A stretch of DNA of 64,000 nt from Haematobia irritans (Eukaryota; Arthropoda; Insecta; Diptera; Muscidae): the NCBI RefSeq assembly GCF_050003625.1, contig NC_134397.1, forward strand, positions 268,206,070-268,270,069, given 5' to 3'. Shown piece after piece: positions 1 through 11,029 of this stretch. Numbering within the stretch: position 1 is the first letter of the stretch; each line of letters opens with the position of its first letter. The translations under genes were made by a program, and so were the position numbers. The notes under the pieces were generated by a model. It ran no database searches. It was not told the origin of the DNA and saw only the letters and a list, made by a program, of their open reading frames with translations.

Positions 1-423
1 GAATAATTTATTAATGATCATCGCTTTTGATTTTGTCCCCGTAAAGATGTTCATAACAAATTTCTTCTACACCACCCATAGTGAGTATACACATACGTAT
101 TATGAACGGATACAGGACATGAGGAGTATGCCAAAGCTGCAATTGATAATGAACTCTTATGACCAGCTGTGACATCTTATCTGAATATAATAGCTGTTAA
201 TTGTCTACTATATCAAAAAGATGAAATTTTCAACAATAAGTTCTATTAAAATCCAGTAGCTAGTTGATGCCTAATGTGGTTAGTGAAGAGGATCAAAGTT
301 GAGAGAGAGAGACAATGAAGATGGAACAGTCAAATCGATATTTGATTAACAAGTAAAAGCTTCTGATTGAAATTTATTTAAGGCATCAGTTGGCTTAAAT
401 AATAATAAATACAGAAAAAAACA
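1..423. other. No recognisable feature
   Basis: AT-rich, apparently single-copy sequence with a short GA run near 300. I see no coding signal and no match to repeats elsewhere in the window. Confidence 0.5.
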
Positions 424-658
424 AGTAAGGAAAGTCTAGTCGGGCGGGGCCGACTATATTATACCCTGCACCACTTTGTAGATCTAAATTTTCGATACCA
501 TATCACAACCGTCAAATGTGTTGGGACATATAGCCCCAAATACATACATTTAAATATCACTCGATTTGGACAGAATTTGATAGACTTTTACAAAATCTAT
601 AGACTCAAAATTTAAGTTGGCTAATGCACTAGGGTGGAACACAATTTTAGAAAAAAAA

Positions 659-2066
659 GGCGACCGGACATATCCCCCAACGGACATTTCGCCCAAAATG
701 ATTTTTGGGTGTTATGACCTCCATTGGGGCGGTCACATCGCCCAATTTTAGTTTGGGCTTTATGTCCTCCCTAATCGTGGTCATAAGCCCCATACAAAAA
801 TGTGGGTGTTATGACCGTTTGAATATAATTGAATATAAACAATAGTTTAAAATAACAAAATATATTTTTTTAAATCATTCAAAAGCTATGTGATTACTTC
901 ATCTATCCAGTAATTTTTTTTTAATATTTAATAGATAGATATGCCTCTTATTGACAAATATCGAATCCTTCTTTTATTGTATATGCTGGAAGAAGATGTA
1001 AAACTAACATATCTTGGCTTCATCGTTTGTTTAAATTGTTTTTGACTGGAACAGAATGTTTGACCATTTTTCTTCTCAACTGAAAATTGGAACGAGATGA
1101 GATGATCGATTTGCTGCTAATGGGTACGTGAAAAAATCGCGCGCGCGATTTATTTCAAGTACCCATCAGCAGCACATCGATCATCATCAAAATGTTAATG
1201 TTTAGAACAAGATAATAAAACGAAAGTTGAAAGAATGTGAGGAGGAACTGAATGTGATGAATTTAAAAAAAGATTCGCGCGCGCGATTTGGATGCAGATG
1301 AGATGATCGACGTGCTGCTGATGGGAACTTGAAATAAATCGCGCGTGCGATTTTTTTTTTTCAAGTACCCATCGGCAGCACGTCGATCATCTCATCTCTT
1401 TCCAATTTTAATGTTTAGAACAAGATAATAAACTGAAAGTTGCTAGGATTTGAGGACGAACTGAATGCGATGAATTTAACAAAGGATTCGCGTGCGCGAA
1501 TTCTTTTTTAAATTCATCACGTTCAGTTTGTCCTCAAGTTCTTGCATCTTTCGTTTTATTATAAAACAATAGCATCTCCATCATCCATATTATTCATTAT
1601 TTCAGTTACTGGTGGCCATAATAGTGGTTTGCTAAAATGTATTTTCCGGCACACTTTCGCATATTTAGAATTCACTAATATGTTCTGATGTTGCAAATAG
1701 TGATATGAGTTCTTGGGGGCTTTGTGGAGCGTTTTGCACCACTTTTTCCTTAATTTTCTTATAGACCACGAGATCTGCACTGTCTTTCTAGTTACGGCAT
1801 TTTGAATTAAATACCGTACGTATTTAGTTAACCAAAATTGGGGATCAAAACTACTTCATTTAGGACAGTTTTTGATTTGTATTCCGACATTATTTTCCAC
1901 ATAAAATATTGGGCGTTTTGACCGCCTATTTTTGGGACATATGACCGCGATGAGGGAGGACATAAAGCCCAAACTAAAATTGGGCGATGTGACCGCCCCA
2001 TTGGAGGTCATAACGCCCAAAAATCATTTTGGGCGAAATGTCCGTTGGGGGATATGTCCGGTCGCC
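659..2066. mobile_element. Foldback-type TIR element with internal hairpins
   Basis: The ends are inverted: GGCGACCGGACATATCCCCC on the left and its exact complement on the right. The arms stay nearly identical for about 130 bp (659-790 against 1935-2066). Comparison with the related copy at 35190-35225, which lacks it, shows insertion into a run of A, so the target duplication is poly-A and cannot be measured. The interior holds three strong hairpins on a repeated unit. No transposase is visible; a 73-codon minus-strand frame at 1559-1780 (HQNILVNSKYAKVCRK) is unassigned and could be captured sequence. Superfamily unknown. Confidence 0.8.
1099..1535. repeat. Tandem units carrying CGCG-centred hairpins
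   Basis: Three palindromes lie at about 1099-1188, 1297-1397 and 1452-1535. Each has arms of 35-45 bp meeting at an alternating CG core such as TCGCGCGCGCGA. The first two share the arm GATGATCGA..TGCTGCT..TGGG. The third has arm GAGGACGAACTGAATG, and an unpaired left arm of that same type sits at 1239-1290. The order is thus two copies of a unit of about 200 bp containing two hairpin types, with one half-hairpin lost. Confidence 0.82.
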
Positions 2067-3044
2067 AAAAAAAAATATGGGAAACATTTAAATCTGAAGC
2101 AATTTTAAGGAAAGTTCGCAAAAGTTTATTTATGATTTATCGCTCGATATATATGTATTAGAAGTTTAGGAAAATTAGAGTCATTTTTACAACTTTTCGA
2201 CTAAGCAGTGGCGATTTAACAAGGAAAATGTTGGTATTTTGACCATTTTTGTCGAAATCAGAGAAACATATATGTGGGAGCTATATCTAAATCTGATCCG
2301 ATGTCAACCAAATTTGGCACACATAGCTACAATGCTAATTCTACTCCCTGTGCAAAATTTCAACTAAATCGGAGTTAAAAATTGGCTTCTGTGGTCATAT
2401 GAGTGTAAATCGGGCGAAAGCTATATATATCCAAATCTGAATCGATTTCAACCAAATTTGGCACGCATAGTTACAATGCTAATTCTACTCCCTGTGCAAA
2501 ATTTCAACAAAATCGGAGCAAAAAATTGGCCTCTATGGGCAAATGAGTGTAAATCGGGCGAAAGCTGTATATGGGAGCTTTATCGAAATCTGAACCGATT
2601 TGGCTGATAGTTCGCAAGTTTTTTGAGACTCATAAAATATTCGGATGTACGGCATTTGAGGAAGATCGGTTGATATACACGCCAATTATGACGAGATCGG
2701 TGAAAAATATATATGGCAGCTATATCTAAATCTGAACCGATTTTTTCCAAAATCAATAGGGATCGTCTTTGAGCCGAAACAGGACCCTATACCAAATTTT
2801 AGGACAATCGGACTAAAACTGCGAGCTGTACTTTGCACACAAAAATACACCAACAGACAGACAGACGGACATCGCTAAATCGACCCAGAATTTAATTCTA
2901 AGCCGATCCGTATACTAAAAGGTTGGTCTATGATTACTCCTTCTTGGCGTTACATACAAATGCACAAACTTAATATACCCTGTACCACAGTAGTGGTGAA
3001 AGGTATAAATATTGACCAAATGTGATTATGCAACCTCAATAGAA

Positions 3045-3417
3045 GGTTTAATTGAAACGGGAGCCACCGTGGTGCAATGGTTAGCATGTCCGCCTTGCAT
3101 ACACAAGGTCGTGGGTTCGATGCCTGCTTCGACCGAACACCAAAAAGTTTTTCAGCGGTGGATGAGGGATAATCCACCGCTGAAAAACTTAATGATGGTG
3201 ACATTTCTGAGGGTTTCAAAGCTTCTCTAAGTGGTTTCACTGCAATGTGGAACGCCGTTCGAACTCGGCTATAAAAGGATAAAAAGGAGGTCCCTTATCA
3301 TTGAGCTTAACATGGAATCGGGCAGCACTCAGTGATAAGAGAGAAGTTCACCAATGTGGTATCACAATGGACTGAATAGCCTAACTGAGCCTGATACATC
3401 GGGCTGCCACCTAACCT
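3045..3417 (+). mobile_element. tRNA-derived SINE (SINE-A), full length
   Basis: The head has Pol III promoter-like boxes: an A box around TGGTGCAATGG (3070) and a B box GGTTCGATGCC (about 3114). A body of about 290 bp follows and the element ends in a short CCTAACCTAACC tail. A 13-bp target duplication AACCTCAATAGAA lies at 3032-3044 and 3418-3430, as expected for retroposition. This is the best-preserved copy of a family with at least seven full or partial copies in the window. It encodes nothing; the partner LINE is unknown. Confidence 0.85.
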
Positions 3418-3891
3418 AACCTCAATAGAACACGCAAAATGCAAATTTCTCTAAAATGAAAAAAATTTAGATTTACAATTAATTATTATTCGAGCTTTAT
3501 GGACAAAGAAGATGAAGGAACTTGATCAACAGAGTCATTAAAAAGAAAACGACAGTTACAAATTTATACACATGCACCCTTACAAAAAATCGCTTCTGTA
3601 ACATATACACCCAAACATATTTTGCTTCAAGCATATACATTTTTGGGTATTGCCCAAACATTTATATGTTTGATCTCTTCCAATATATAATATGTTTGAA
3701 AGCATATTGGTCTAAACAATATATGTTTGGGTAGTCTAAGTTCCAAACATTTTGTATTTTTGCATCCAAATTCAATAATGTTGTCTTCCAAAAAACAATA
3801 TGTTATTATGTGAACATATAATATGTTTGGAAGCATTTTGCACCCAAAAATATTATATGCTTAAAAAAATTCTCCCAAACAATATTGTGCT

Positions 3892-3992
3892 CAAAATTTT
3901 ATTTATTTATTTATATATTTACAATCATAATGAATTATGAAAATAAACAGGTAATATAGGTGCTAACAACATAGGTTTTCGACCTGAATGCT
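3892..3992 (-). mobile_element. 5'-truncated retroposon tail with target duplication
   Basis: Read on the minus strand this short insert ends in TGTAAATATATAAATAAATA, an A-rich tail typical of a non-LTR retrotransposon or SINE 3' end. It is bounded by a direct repeat TGCTCAAAATTTT (about 3888 and about 3990). The same 90-bp segment recurs at 31391-31465 and at 52561-52650, the latter with a different target duplication, so it is an independent mobile unit. Confidence 0.7.
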
Positions 3993-4004
3993 CAAAATTT
4001 TGTT

Positions 4005-4190
4005 TCTGCCCAATTGTATATTCCCCCACATCTTTCTCACTTCCACGAGATTTTTTAGTTCTTAGCACCTTTTTCTGTAATACAAACATTGTAGAAGAAA
4101 TTATTCAATTGTATGATTTTTTTTATTTTAATTTTACCTTTTGCCGGACGGGGATTCGAACAGCGGACCACACAGTTTGTAAGGATCAAA
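4005..4190 (-). mobile_element. SINE-B remnant
   Basis: It matches the better copy at 46182-46376 from ACATCTTTCTCACTTCCACG to the tRNA-like head. The B-box complement GGATTCGAAC is at about 4150; the A box is eroded. The region carries no gene. Confidence 0.6.
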
Positions 4191-4552
4191 GAAGTAGCTG
4201 ATCAATTGCCCAAGGAAAAATAAAATGTTAATTTTGTAATAACAAGCAACAACCACCAACTTAATTCAATATCGCTCCCTGTTAAATAGCGCTCCAAGCT
4301 ACTAAACACATATATGTTTATAGGCTATTTCTAAATTAATATATGTTTGCATCCGAGCATATTATATTTACAAACATTTTATGTCCCAAACATAACATGT
4401 TCTAACATATTAACATATATGTCCCAAACATGTTATGCTAGTTTATGAACATTATATGCTTGCACTCAAAAATATTGTGTTTAAAAATTTGTGTTCCAAA
4501 CATATAATGTTTATAGCCAAACATATGAAAAACAGTCTTTTTCATCCGTGTG

Positions 4553-4895
4553 TACAGTCATGATATGATTCCGATCGAGCGAATGAACTTTTTGAAATCA
4601 AATATGTTTTTCTTCAAAAAAATTAGCAAATCTCTAATAGAATTATTAGGCTCTATATATAAATTACATTGGACTATAACAGAGGAACCCAAAGTTCAAA
4701 GAGGAGTTTCGTAAATTTAAACATTTTGACAATAAAGATTATGGGATTTATTACAATTAAAATATTGTATTTTTTTATTAAAATTAGGACACAAATTTTG
4801 AAAATTTGTGTACCTTCGTTAAAGTTGCATGTCTTCAAACTAAGGCACATTTCCCTTAATGTAAAAAACACATTTTTGATGTAAAGAAATCGTCC
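4553..4895. other. No recognisable feature
   Basis: AT-rich sequence between the TIR element and the truncated retrotransposon. Its two short overlapping frames on opposite strands show no family resemblance. Confidence 0.45.
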
Positions 4896-5687
4896 TTAAA
4901 TTAACTGAAATAATTTCTCTGTTATTTCCGGTATCATCATATTGAACGATTCCCTATACCTATTCCAGTCAGCTTTCCTAACATTTGGCGGAAATATGGT
5001 CTTGGTTATATGAACATCAAATTTGAAACTGATGTAGCGATGATTTGAGAAGCTGTGTTCACTTAAAACCTGCCACTCAGATATCATTTCATTCAGTTCT
5101 TGCGAGGCCAAGCTGATGTCCAAAACCTCTTGCCTGTTTTTAGTGACAAAGGTTGGGGCATCTCCCTTGTTGCAAACTACCAGATCAGTACGCAAAATAA
5201 ACTCTATTAGCGACTCTCCCCTTGCATTAGTATCACTACTTCCCCATATACTGTGATGTGCATTCGCATCGCATCCCATAATGAGTTTCGTCTTTGTTTT
5301 CAGTGACTCCTCCACTAAGGTCTTAACGGCACATGGAGGCATCTCCCTGTAATGTCCCATGTAAACCGAAGATACCCAATATTTGTATTTGGCTATTTCT
5401 AAACTGGCAACGACAGTGTCTGTATTGCACATTGAAGGAAGCAGAAACAAGTTGAGCTCGTTTTTAGCAATTATACAGGCTCGATTTACATCATTACCAG
5501 TATACTGCAATAGTTTGAACCCCGGAGTACTTAATTCGCATATTTTGTTTCTATAAACATATGGTTCTTGAATAAGAACTATATCTATGACCCCTTTCAT
5601 CAGGAGAACTTTTAAGGCAGTACATGTAGCCTTACAATGATGAAGATTTATCTGGAGGATCCGTAGAACCATCGAGATTTTCAACAA
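4896..5687 (-). pseudogene. Non-LTR retrotransposon ORF2, endonuclease part only
   Basis: The frame encodes the apurinic-type endonuclease that nicks target DNA for a non-LTR retrotransposon. Visible motifs in order are LQINLHHCKAT at the start, LIQEPYV (catalytic Glu), WVSSVYMG, GCDANAHHSIWG (Asp/Asn/His region), LDISLAS and SNHRYISF. The last is normally S-D-H; here Asp is Asn, which should disable the enzyme. The start at 5669 (MVLRILQINL) is more natural than the upstream Met. The protein stops after about 260 residues, before any reverse transcriptase, whereas full ORF2 proteins of this type exceed 1,000 residues. The wording resembles LOA/I/R1-type elements; the clade is uncertain. Confidence 0.85.
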
Positions 5688-6677
5688 CCGTCACATCAGC
5701 CGCTTCAATCGAGTCATCAAGAATGTCCTCTTCAGAGATCTCGGTGACTCTCGCAATAACCATAGGTTCAACTTTGGTGAGTTCTGAGGCAATAGAAACC
5801 TCCTCTCGCATACGTTATCTATCCATGTCTTCAACTGTGGCATCTCCCTCGACTTCGCAAGAGGATCCGCTTACTTCTGATTCAGACAGAGGCTTGTCCA
5901 TTTCTGAATCCTTTAACTGATCGTTTTTATATACCTTCATTTGGATATAATGAAAACCATAACATACACGGCCCTGGGACTTTGCTAGTGTGGCAAAGAC
6001 TGAGTGTTCTATATAAACACTGCATGACGTCTTGGTCCATCCACTTCATCCAAACGGCCAACCTTCCAATCAGCTGTTGGAAGATCTGGATTGCATCGTT
6101 TCAGTCTATTTAAAATAGATTCAGGGTCAGAAGGGTTTGCAGGTATCCACGCATGTGCTCTAGGTCTAGCCGGTATGTCTTTCTTCTCGACTAACTCTAT
6201 AGCAGCTCCTTCCCAACCTCCACCAATTAGTATCAGAGCAGCCTTAAAACATTCTATAGACCTCTGGTCCTCAAATGCGACTAGCTTAAATCGTCCTTGA
6301 TACCAACCAGCCTCGTGGTGTCGAGGATCTGGACCGGGAAACTTTCCCAGCACCTGTGAGTAGACGACAGACAGAGTATTCTCAATTTCCCCCCATTTTT
6401 GCTTTGGAACCATACCGTCCAATGCTCCTTTATTAATAATAGCCATCACAAGGCTGTCTTTAGCAACTGAGGCAAACGATCTTTGATCCCTTTTGGAGGA
6501 TGGCAGCTCATCCGGTGATCGTTCCCTTTTTCCAGCCTCAAGAATTCCTTGAGCCCATTTTAAGAAATCGCCTTGTTTAGCCGACAGCGTGCTTGGGGTC
6601 GATTGATCCTTGAATCTCTTTCGTGAGGGATTACCTCCTTTTGATGTCGTTACCTTAGAAAAAGTACGACTTGGCAA
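5688..6677 (-). pseudogene. Non-LTR retrotransposon ORF1 (DUF4780-like gag), degenerate
   Basis: ORF1 proteins bind the element RNA. The open part is 222 residues (6009-6677). It has a basic Ser/Thr-rich N-terminus (residues 1-75) and a domain at about 80-222 with GWYQGRFKLVAFEDQRS, EKKDIPARPRAHAWIPA and NPDLPTADWKVGR, which I recognise as DUF4780-like from related insect retroelements. A TAG at 6009 interrupts it after HAVFI. The likely continuation, down to an acidic Ser-rich tail overlapping the ORF2 start, is broken by further stops and a frameshift. Order and strand match ORF2 downstream, so both belong to one element. Confidence 0.78.
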
Positions 6678-6734
6678 AGTGTTTGTACGTGAATAGCTTT
6701 ATTAATATACCGGAAAAATGGAATGCAAATTTGA

Positions 6735-8320
6735 TAAATGAGATTTGTATCCTAATTTTAATTTTATAGATCCTACACACAGAAAACAAATTTGTTGTGA
6801 CAACCAATTCTTTTGCCAACCAAATTATTCGGTCCCATCTACTACCAGAATATAACTGACAAAATTTGTCAAAGCAACCAACTGAAGTCTTGCACAACAG
6901 TATATCAAATTGTTTGGATAACTAAAATTTGGCCACATTATAAGTCTAATTGGTAATCCAAACCAATAAGATTTTATTCGTTTGTTGAAACAACTACTTA
7001 TTATTTTCGGACAACCAATGCTTGAGAAATTAAAGAAACCATTTGGTGAATTAATTTTAGTCTGTATTTAATTTTAATACATATTAATATTTTTATTGAC
7101 TATTAACGTAAAAAAACATCGTCATCTTTAGAACCTTTTATGAACTGCAAAAGAAACTCCATGAGATAGCAAGAGTTGCGAAATCTACACAATTTTCAGG
7201 TCCAAGGTGGTCAAAATATTTTTTTAAATTTCTGGAAGAAAAGCAGACATAATATAAAAAAAAATTGCGTTAACGTTAAAAAATGATCGTGTTCTGTTGG
7301 CAAAGTTTGTCTAATAGAACAGGCCTTACATGATTATATATGTCATTCGATTTGAGTGGCAGTACCCCAATGTACCCAAAACCCCAACAGAGATTAAAAA
7401 CTGAATGGAAATGATGCAGATACTGCTGATGCTCCACTCACAATTACCCGATCGTGACTCACGCATGGACCTTGAAATGTTGTTATGTCTTTGCACCAGA
7501 ATCTTTCTTCAGTTCTGATCGATTTTAAGTTCGATGGCGAGGTAGCCATTCACATCCTCGGAAATCGTCACATTTGTTAAAATATCTCTAGTAGGGAAGA
7601 ACGTAAGTGAGTGAGTGATATTAATTTCATTTGATGATTATGTTACTTACCACTTAAGAATGCAGCTACCGAATTAAAAAGAATATATACCTAATTCACA
7701 GAAAGTCTTTATGGCCAGAATTTTCTCTAATATTGGGTACTCGACATGAAAAATTTTAATTGTATTGAAATTTTGAGAATTTAGAGTTTATAATTAATGA
7801 AATCAAACAACAACTTATTTGTTGTCACATTTATGTAGTCCATAGCAACAAATTCCTTTATAACTATACAATTTGTTAACACAACCAACTTATTGGCTAG
7901 GCGGACTTTCAGTTGGGTTTGGTGACACATTGGCAAAACAAATCAGTTATCACAACAGGGTGGAATAAATTGAAATGGTTAGTTACTTCAATGTATAAAT
8001 AACGACCAATATTTGGTCATGTGTACCAACTTTTGGTCACACCACCGTTATATTGATTATATAAACTATCAAACAAGAGAAATAACTAACAATTATTCCA
8101 CACAATTAAAAATTGTGGGTCTCCACTATCAAACTGTTGTCCTAATCGAATTCCAACCAATCATTTCTCTGGGTGTAGATTTAAAGCCAGATAGGTCACA
8201 AAAAATTTCCTTATTTTAAAGAACCCGCATCTTTGGCTCGGAATCAATACCAAAATCCTTAAAGGAAGGTCAAAAACTTTGGATCCAAGTAAACTTTTGT
8301 TTGAGTGTAGAACGCAAGAT
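6735..8320 (+). repeat. Interspersed repeat R-A interrupted by a TIR element
   Basis: The flanks of the insertion join into one repeat that also occurs uninterrupted at about 9745-9910: CCTAATTTTAATTTTAT, then GATTTAAAGCCAGATAGGTC, GGCTCGGAATCAATACCAAA and GGAAGGTCAAAA, ending in a GAGTGTAG word. Partial copies lie at 47726, 50714, 54705 and 56425. No coding capacity is seen; its nature is unknown. Confidence 0.65.
6776..8175. mobile_element. 1.4 kb TIR element with TA target duplication
   Basis: It starts CACACAGAAAACAAATTTGT and ends in the complement of CACCCAGAGAAATGATTGGT, with TA on both sides (6774-6775, 8176-8177). Comparison with the empty site in the repeat copy near 9780 supports a clean TA insertion. 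The sub-terminal arms are rich in CAACCAA words. No transposase frame is present, so it is non-autonomous, probably of Tc1/mariner type (inferred from TA only). Confidence 0.75.
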
Positions 8321-9360
8321 TTACGAAATACCAAGAAAATATTTCTTTAAAATAATAATAGTTTAGTTAAAACAAAGAATATTTTTATAAATATTTCTAT
8401 TAGGTAGTTATTTATTATTATTAGGTAGTTATCGCTATTTAGGTAGTGATTAGCATTCAAACTTGTGGTATATATTTTATACACACTGAAAAAAAAAATA
8501 TTGAAATATTGAATCTTCAGATTTAACATAAAAATGCTTTAAATATAGGCTAAGACTTCTTTTGAGGATTGGTTTAAAGTATTTTATGGCATTAAAGAAA
8601 ACATATTTTACTATGAAGTATGTGTTATAATTTGGATTTTTAAGCTGACATGAATAGTATTTTTAATATGCCGCGAAAAGAGAATGCTGCAAAACTAGCG
8701 ATAGTTTTATTTTTAAGGTACTATCGATATTTATTTTCCGATAGCGATACTATCGAAGAACCCCAGATTACAAAAAAAAAATGCCGGCGATGCTATGTAC
8801 AAATGTAGGTAAAAATAAACCAAAAATCAACAATTCTGATTTATTTTTATGTCTAAAGATTTATTGTTTTAAAAACAGATTCTGTTTTCCAGTAGTTGAC
8901 GACTTGGCATTAAATAAATTGCCTTTCCTCTTATTTTCCTCAAATTTTTGAAATTTTGCAGGAGAGACAGAAAACTTAAGAAATTGTGAAATAAACCTAT
9001 TTTCGAAAAACTGTAAATGTAGTTACCATAAATGATTTCAAAAATGATTTAAAAAAATTGCTATTAAATTTTTTTAGCAAAGCCTACTCAACCTAAAATT
9101 TGATTTAGCACATGTATTTTAACAGATGCGGACTTAGCACTTTTACACATCATTACCAAAGAGAGATAAAAACAGATATTTAATATATTTTTTTTTGTAA
9201 ACTATGTATTTTTCATTTATCTGTCGATCTGTATCATAATCCATTTTTTTGTAAAAGGTTGACTTAGCACCTTTACACATTAAGCTAAAGAAATAGTTTT
9301 TACCCATACAATAACACCGAGACGCTCATGTTAACATCAATAAAAAAACTCAAATTTAGA
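8321..9360. other. No gene seen
   Basis: AT-rich sequence. A MITE-like end ACACTGAAAAAAAAAATATTG lies near 8481 without an obvious partner. Nothing else is supported. Confidence 0.45.
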
Positions 9361-9437
9361 ACGTTAGGTTAAAGTGGCAGCCCGATTTATTTCAGGCTCA
9401 CATATACTATTCAGTCCATTGTGATAAATTTTGCAAT
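9361..9437 (-). mobile_element. SINE-A 3' end fragment
   Basis: It contains GTTAGGTTAAAGTGGCAGCC followed by the CAGGCTCAC and ATTCAGTCCATTGTGAT segments of SINE-A, read on the minus strand. Only about 75 bp of the 3' end remain. Confidence 0.7.
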
Positions 9438-9509
9438 GATTTTCATCGGTATGTCGATGAAAAATTTTGGGCCTAACGTTTTTTTTACATTCCAGCAACC
9501 ATGGAATGC

Positions 9510-9729
9510 TGGTGACATTTCTGAGAGTTCCAAAACTTCTCTAAGTGGTTTCACTGCAATGTGGAACGGCGTTCGGACTCGGCTATAAAAAGGAGGTCCC
9601 TTGTCATTGAGCTTAACATGGAATCGGGCAGCACTCAGTGATAAGAGAGAAGTTCACCAATGTGGTATCACAATGGACTGAATAGTCTAAGTGAGCCTGA
9701 TACATCGGGCTGCCACCTAACCTAACCTA
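9510..9729 (+). mobile_element. SINE-A fragment, head missing
   Basis: It matches SINE-A from GGTGACATTTCTGAGAG to the tail CTGCCACCTAACCTAACC. The tRNA-like head is missing. It directly abuts a TIR-end remnant (CCTTCTCTGGGTGTA, to 9745). Confidence 0.82.
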
Positions 9730-9910
9730 TTCCTTCTCTGGGTGTAATCTGTTTCCTAATTTTAATTTTATTGATCTTAGATTTAAAGCCAGATAGGTCG
9801 CTAAAAGATGTCTTCACTTTAAAGAAGCGGCATATTTCCTCCGAACCAATACCAACATCCTTAAAGAAAGGTCAAAATCTTTGGATCCCAGTAAACTTTT
9901 TTTGAGTGTA
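9730..9910 (+). repeat. Repeat R-A, uninterrupted copy
   Basis: This copy shows the state before the TIR insertion found at 6776-8175: TTATTGATCTTAGATTTAAA runs continuously here. It is preceded by a CACCCAGAGAAGG-type TIR end with TA. Confidence 0.65.
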
Positions 9911-10849
9911 GGACAAAGTATGATAAAAAATTAAATTTTTTAAAATTAATTAAAATTTAAAAATTTTGGATTAAAAAAAAACTTAAAATTAACTTGAGTT
10001 TCAGTGTACAAGGTACATATATGTATATTTTTTGAGTTTGGTTGGACAATGCTAGGCTTTTGTCCATATCTCGCTGCCATTAACAACAATTACGTATATA
10101 TCTTGTGTAGATGTTTTTCTTACCATTTCTAAATTTGTTAAAATCTTTCTAAGTTATTCTTTCATACCTGCAAGAAAATAAACAAAACTAAATTAAAAAA
10201 AGGTTCGTACAAATAAATTTTTTCTTATAAATTAATAATTTAAAATGGGTACAACCAAAGAAAAAATACTTTCCTCCGGAACGAAATTTTAGAAATACGA
10301 AAATCCCCTTTCCCATAAAGTATTTTCTTTGAGAGCAATTAAATCCGAATTTATTACAAATCAGTATTCGATTTTATTACAATCATCAGTATTAAGCTTA
10401 ATTTTTTTTTTATTTTTAAAGAAAATCGTTTAGCGTCAAAAGTTACTTGTCTGATATGTCGTTTCTGGGAGAAGAAAAGCATTCTTTCAGTTTAGAGGTT
10501 TTCTTCAAGAACGACCAAAGACTGAAAAATCAAATGCTACAGTTGGGTAAAAGATAAATATTTGGAGTTTTAATGTACTCTTCTCTTATTTGAATTATTA
10601 TCATATGAAAAAATTTACAAAAAAAAAAAAAACAACTAAAAGTGTTATATTCCACATAGCTAGCTAGAAAATTAAAAAAAGAAAATAGTTTGAGCTACTC
10701 GAGCTACAAAAAATTAAAACTTTTGGAAAACGGTTGTTGTTCTTTTATTACAGTATTTGTAGGTCTCCAAAAAAATCGTTTACCACCAAATATACAACAT
10801 AACATAATAATTTTGTACAAATGTCAAAAAAGTTATGAACAAATCATTG
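9911..10849. other. No gene seen
   Basis: AT-rich, with a stretch at 10250-10330 (ACTTTCCTCC, GAACGAAATTTTAGA) that resembles the left end of the TIR element at 45979. It could be a decayed relative. No coding signal. Confidence 0.4.
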
Positions 10850-11029
10850 AAAATCAATTAAAAAATAATTACTCCAATTAAAAAATTAATTGATACTATT
10901 AATTTTTGTGATTGATTTTTGTTTCAATTAAACAATTTTTTGAATCAATTCAATTTTTACTTGAATATTTTTTAAAACTCAATTGAGACTTTAATTGGAA
11001 AAGTTCTCGTGAATTTTTTTTCTGTGTAC
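10850..11029. repeat. AATTAATTGA-type repeat
   Basis: Dense AATTAATTGAT, TTTTTAATTGA and CAATTAAA words, ending in TTTTTTCTGTGTAC, which looks like a TIR end (TACACAGAAAAAA). It is one of about ten copies in the window and acts as a frequent landing site for other elements. Confidence 0.65.

Larger units (their letters stand above)
424..3003 (-). mobile_element. DINE-1/Helentron-like element, family 1, with nested insertion
   Basis: The hairpin end (TATACCCTGTACCACAG and its partner) lies at about 2975-3003, and the other end, starting AACAAGTAAGGAAAGTCT, lies at about 424, so the element reads on the minus strand. The complement of the GTCCGTCTG block is at 2851-2872. Degenerate units containing ATCTAAATCTGAACCGATTT fill 2200-2800. 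The layout resembles Drosophila INE-1/DINE-1 (a TATACCC hairpin, then a CATGTCCGTCTGTCC block, then tandem repeats); that assignment is inference. It encodes nothing convincing and is split by the foldback element at 659-2066. The same family recurs at 34088, 52766 and 63211. Confidence 0.72.
3575..4552. mobile_element. Non-autonomous TIR element, copy 1 (978 bp)
   Basis: The element starts CACCCTTACAAAAAATCGCT and ends in the complement of CACACGGATGAAAAAGACTG, an imperfect terminal inverted repeat. Both flanks are rich in degenerate CCAAACATAT words. It is about 95% alike to 31068-32022 by eye, and the interruption of a SINE by that second copy fixes the boundaries. A short retroposon (3892-3992) and a SINE-B remnant are carried inside both copies, so they were present before the family spread. 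Confidence 0.78.
4896..6710 (-). mobile_element. Truncated non-LTR retrotransposon (LOA/I-like)
   Basis: ORF1 followed by the start of ORF2, with everything after the endonuclease missing. Loss of the 3' part is unusual, since aborted reverse transcription removes the 5' part. A later deletion or rearrangement is the simpler explanation. The 5' end near 6680-6710 is not defined. Confidence 0.75.

Noticed and set aside
424..3003. LTR retrotransposon based on similar sequences at both ends of a long interval
   Set aside because: No direct long terminal repeats, primer-binding site or gag-pol frame. The ends are a hairpin and a different terminus.
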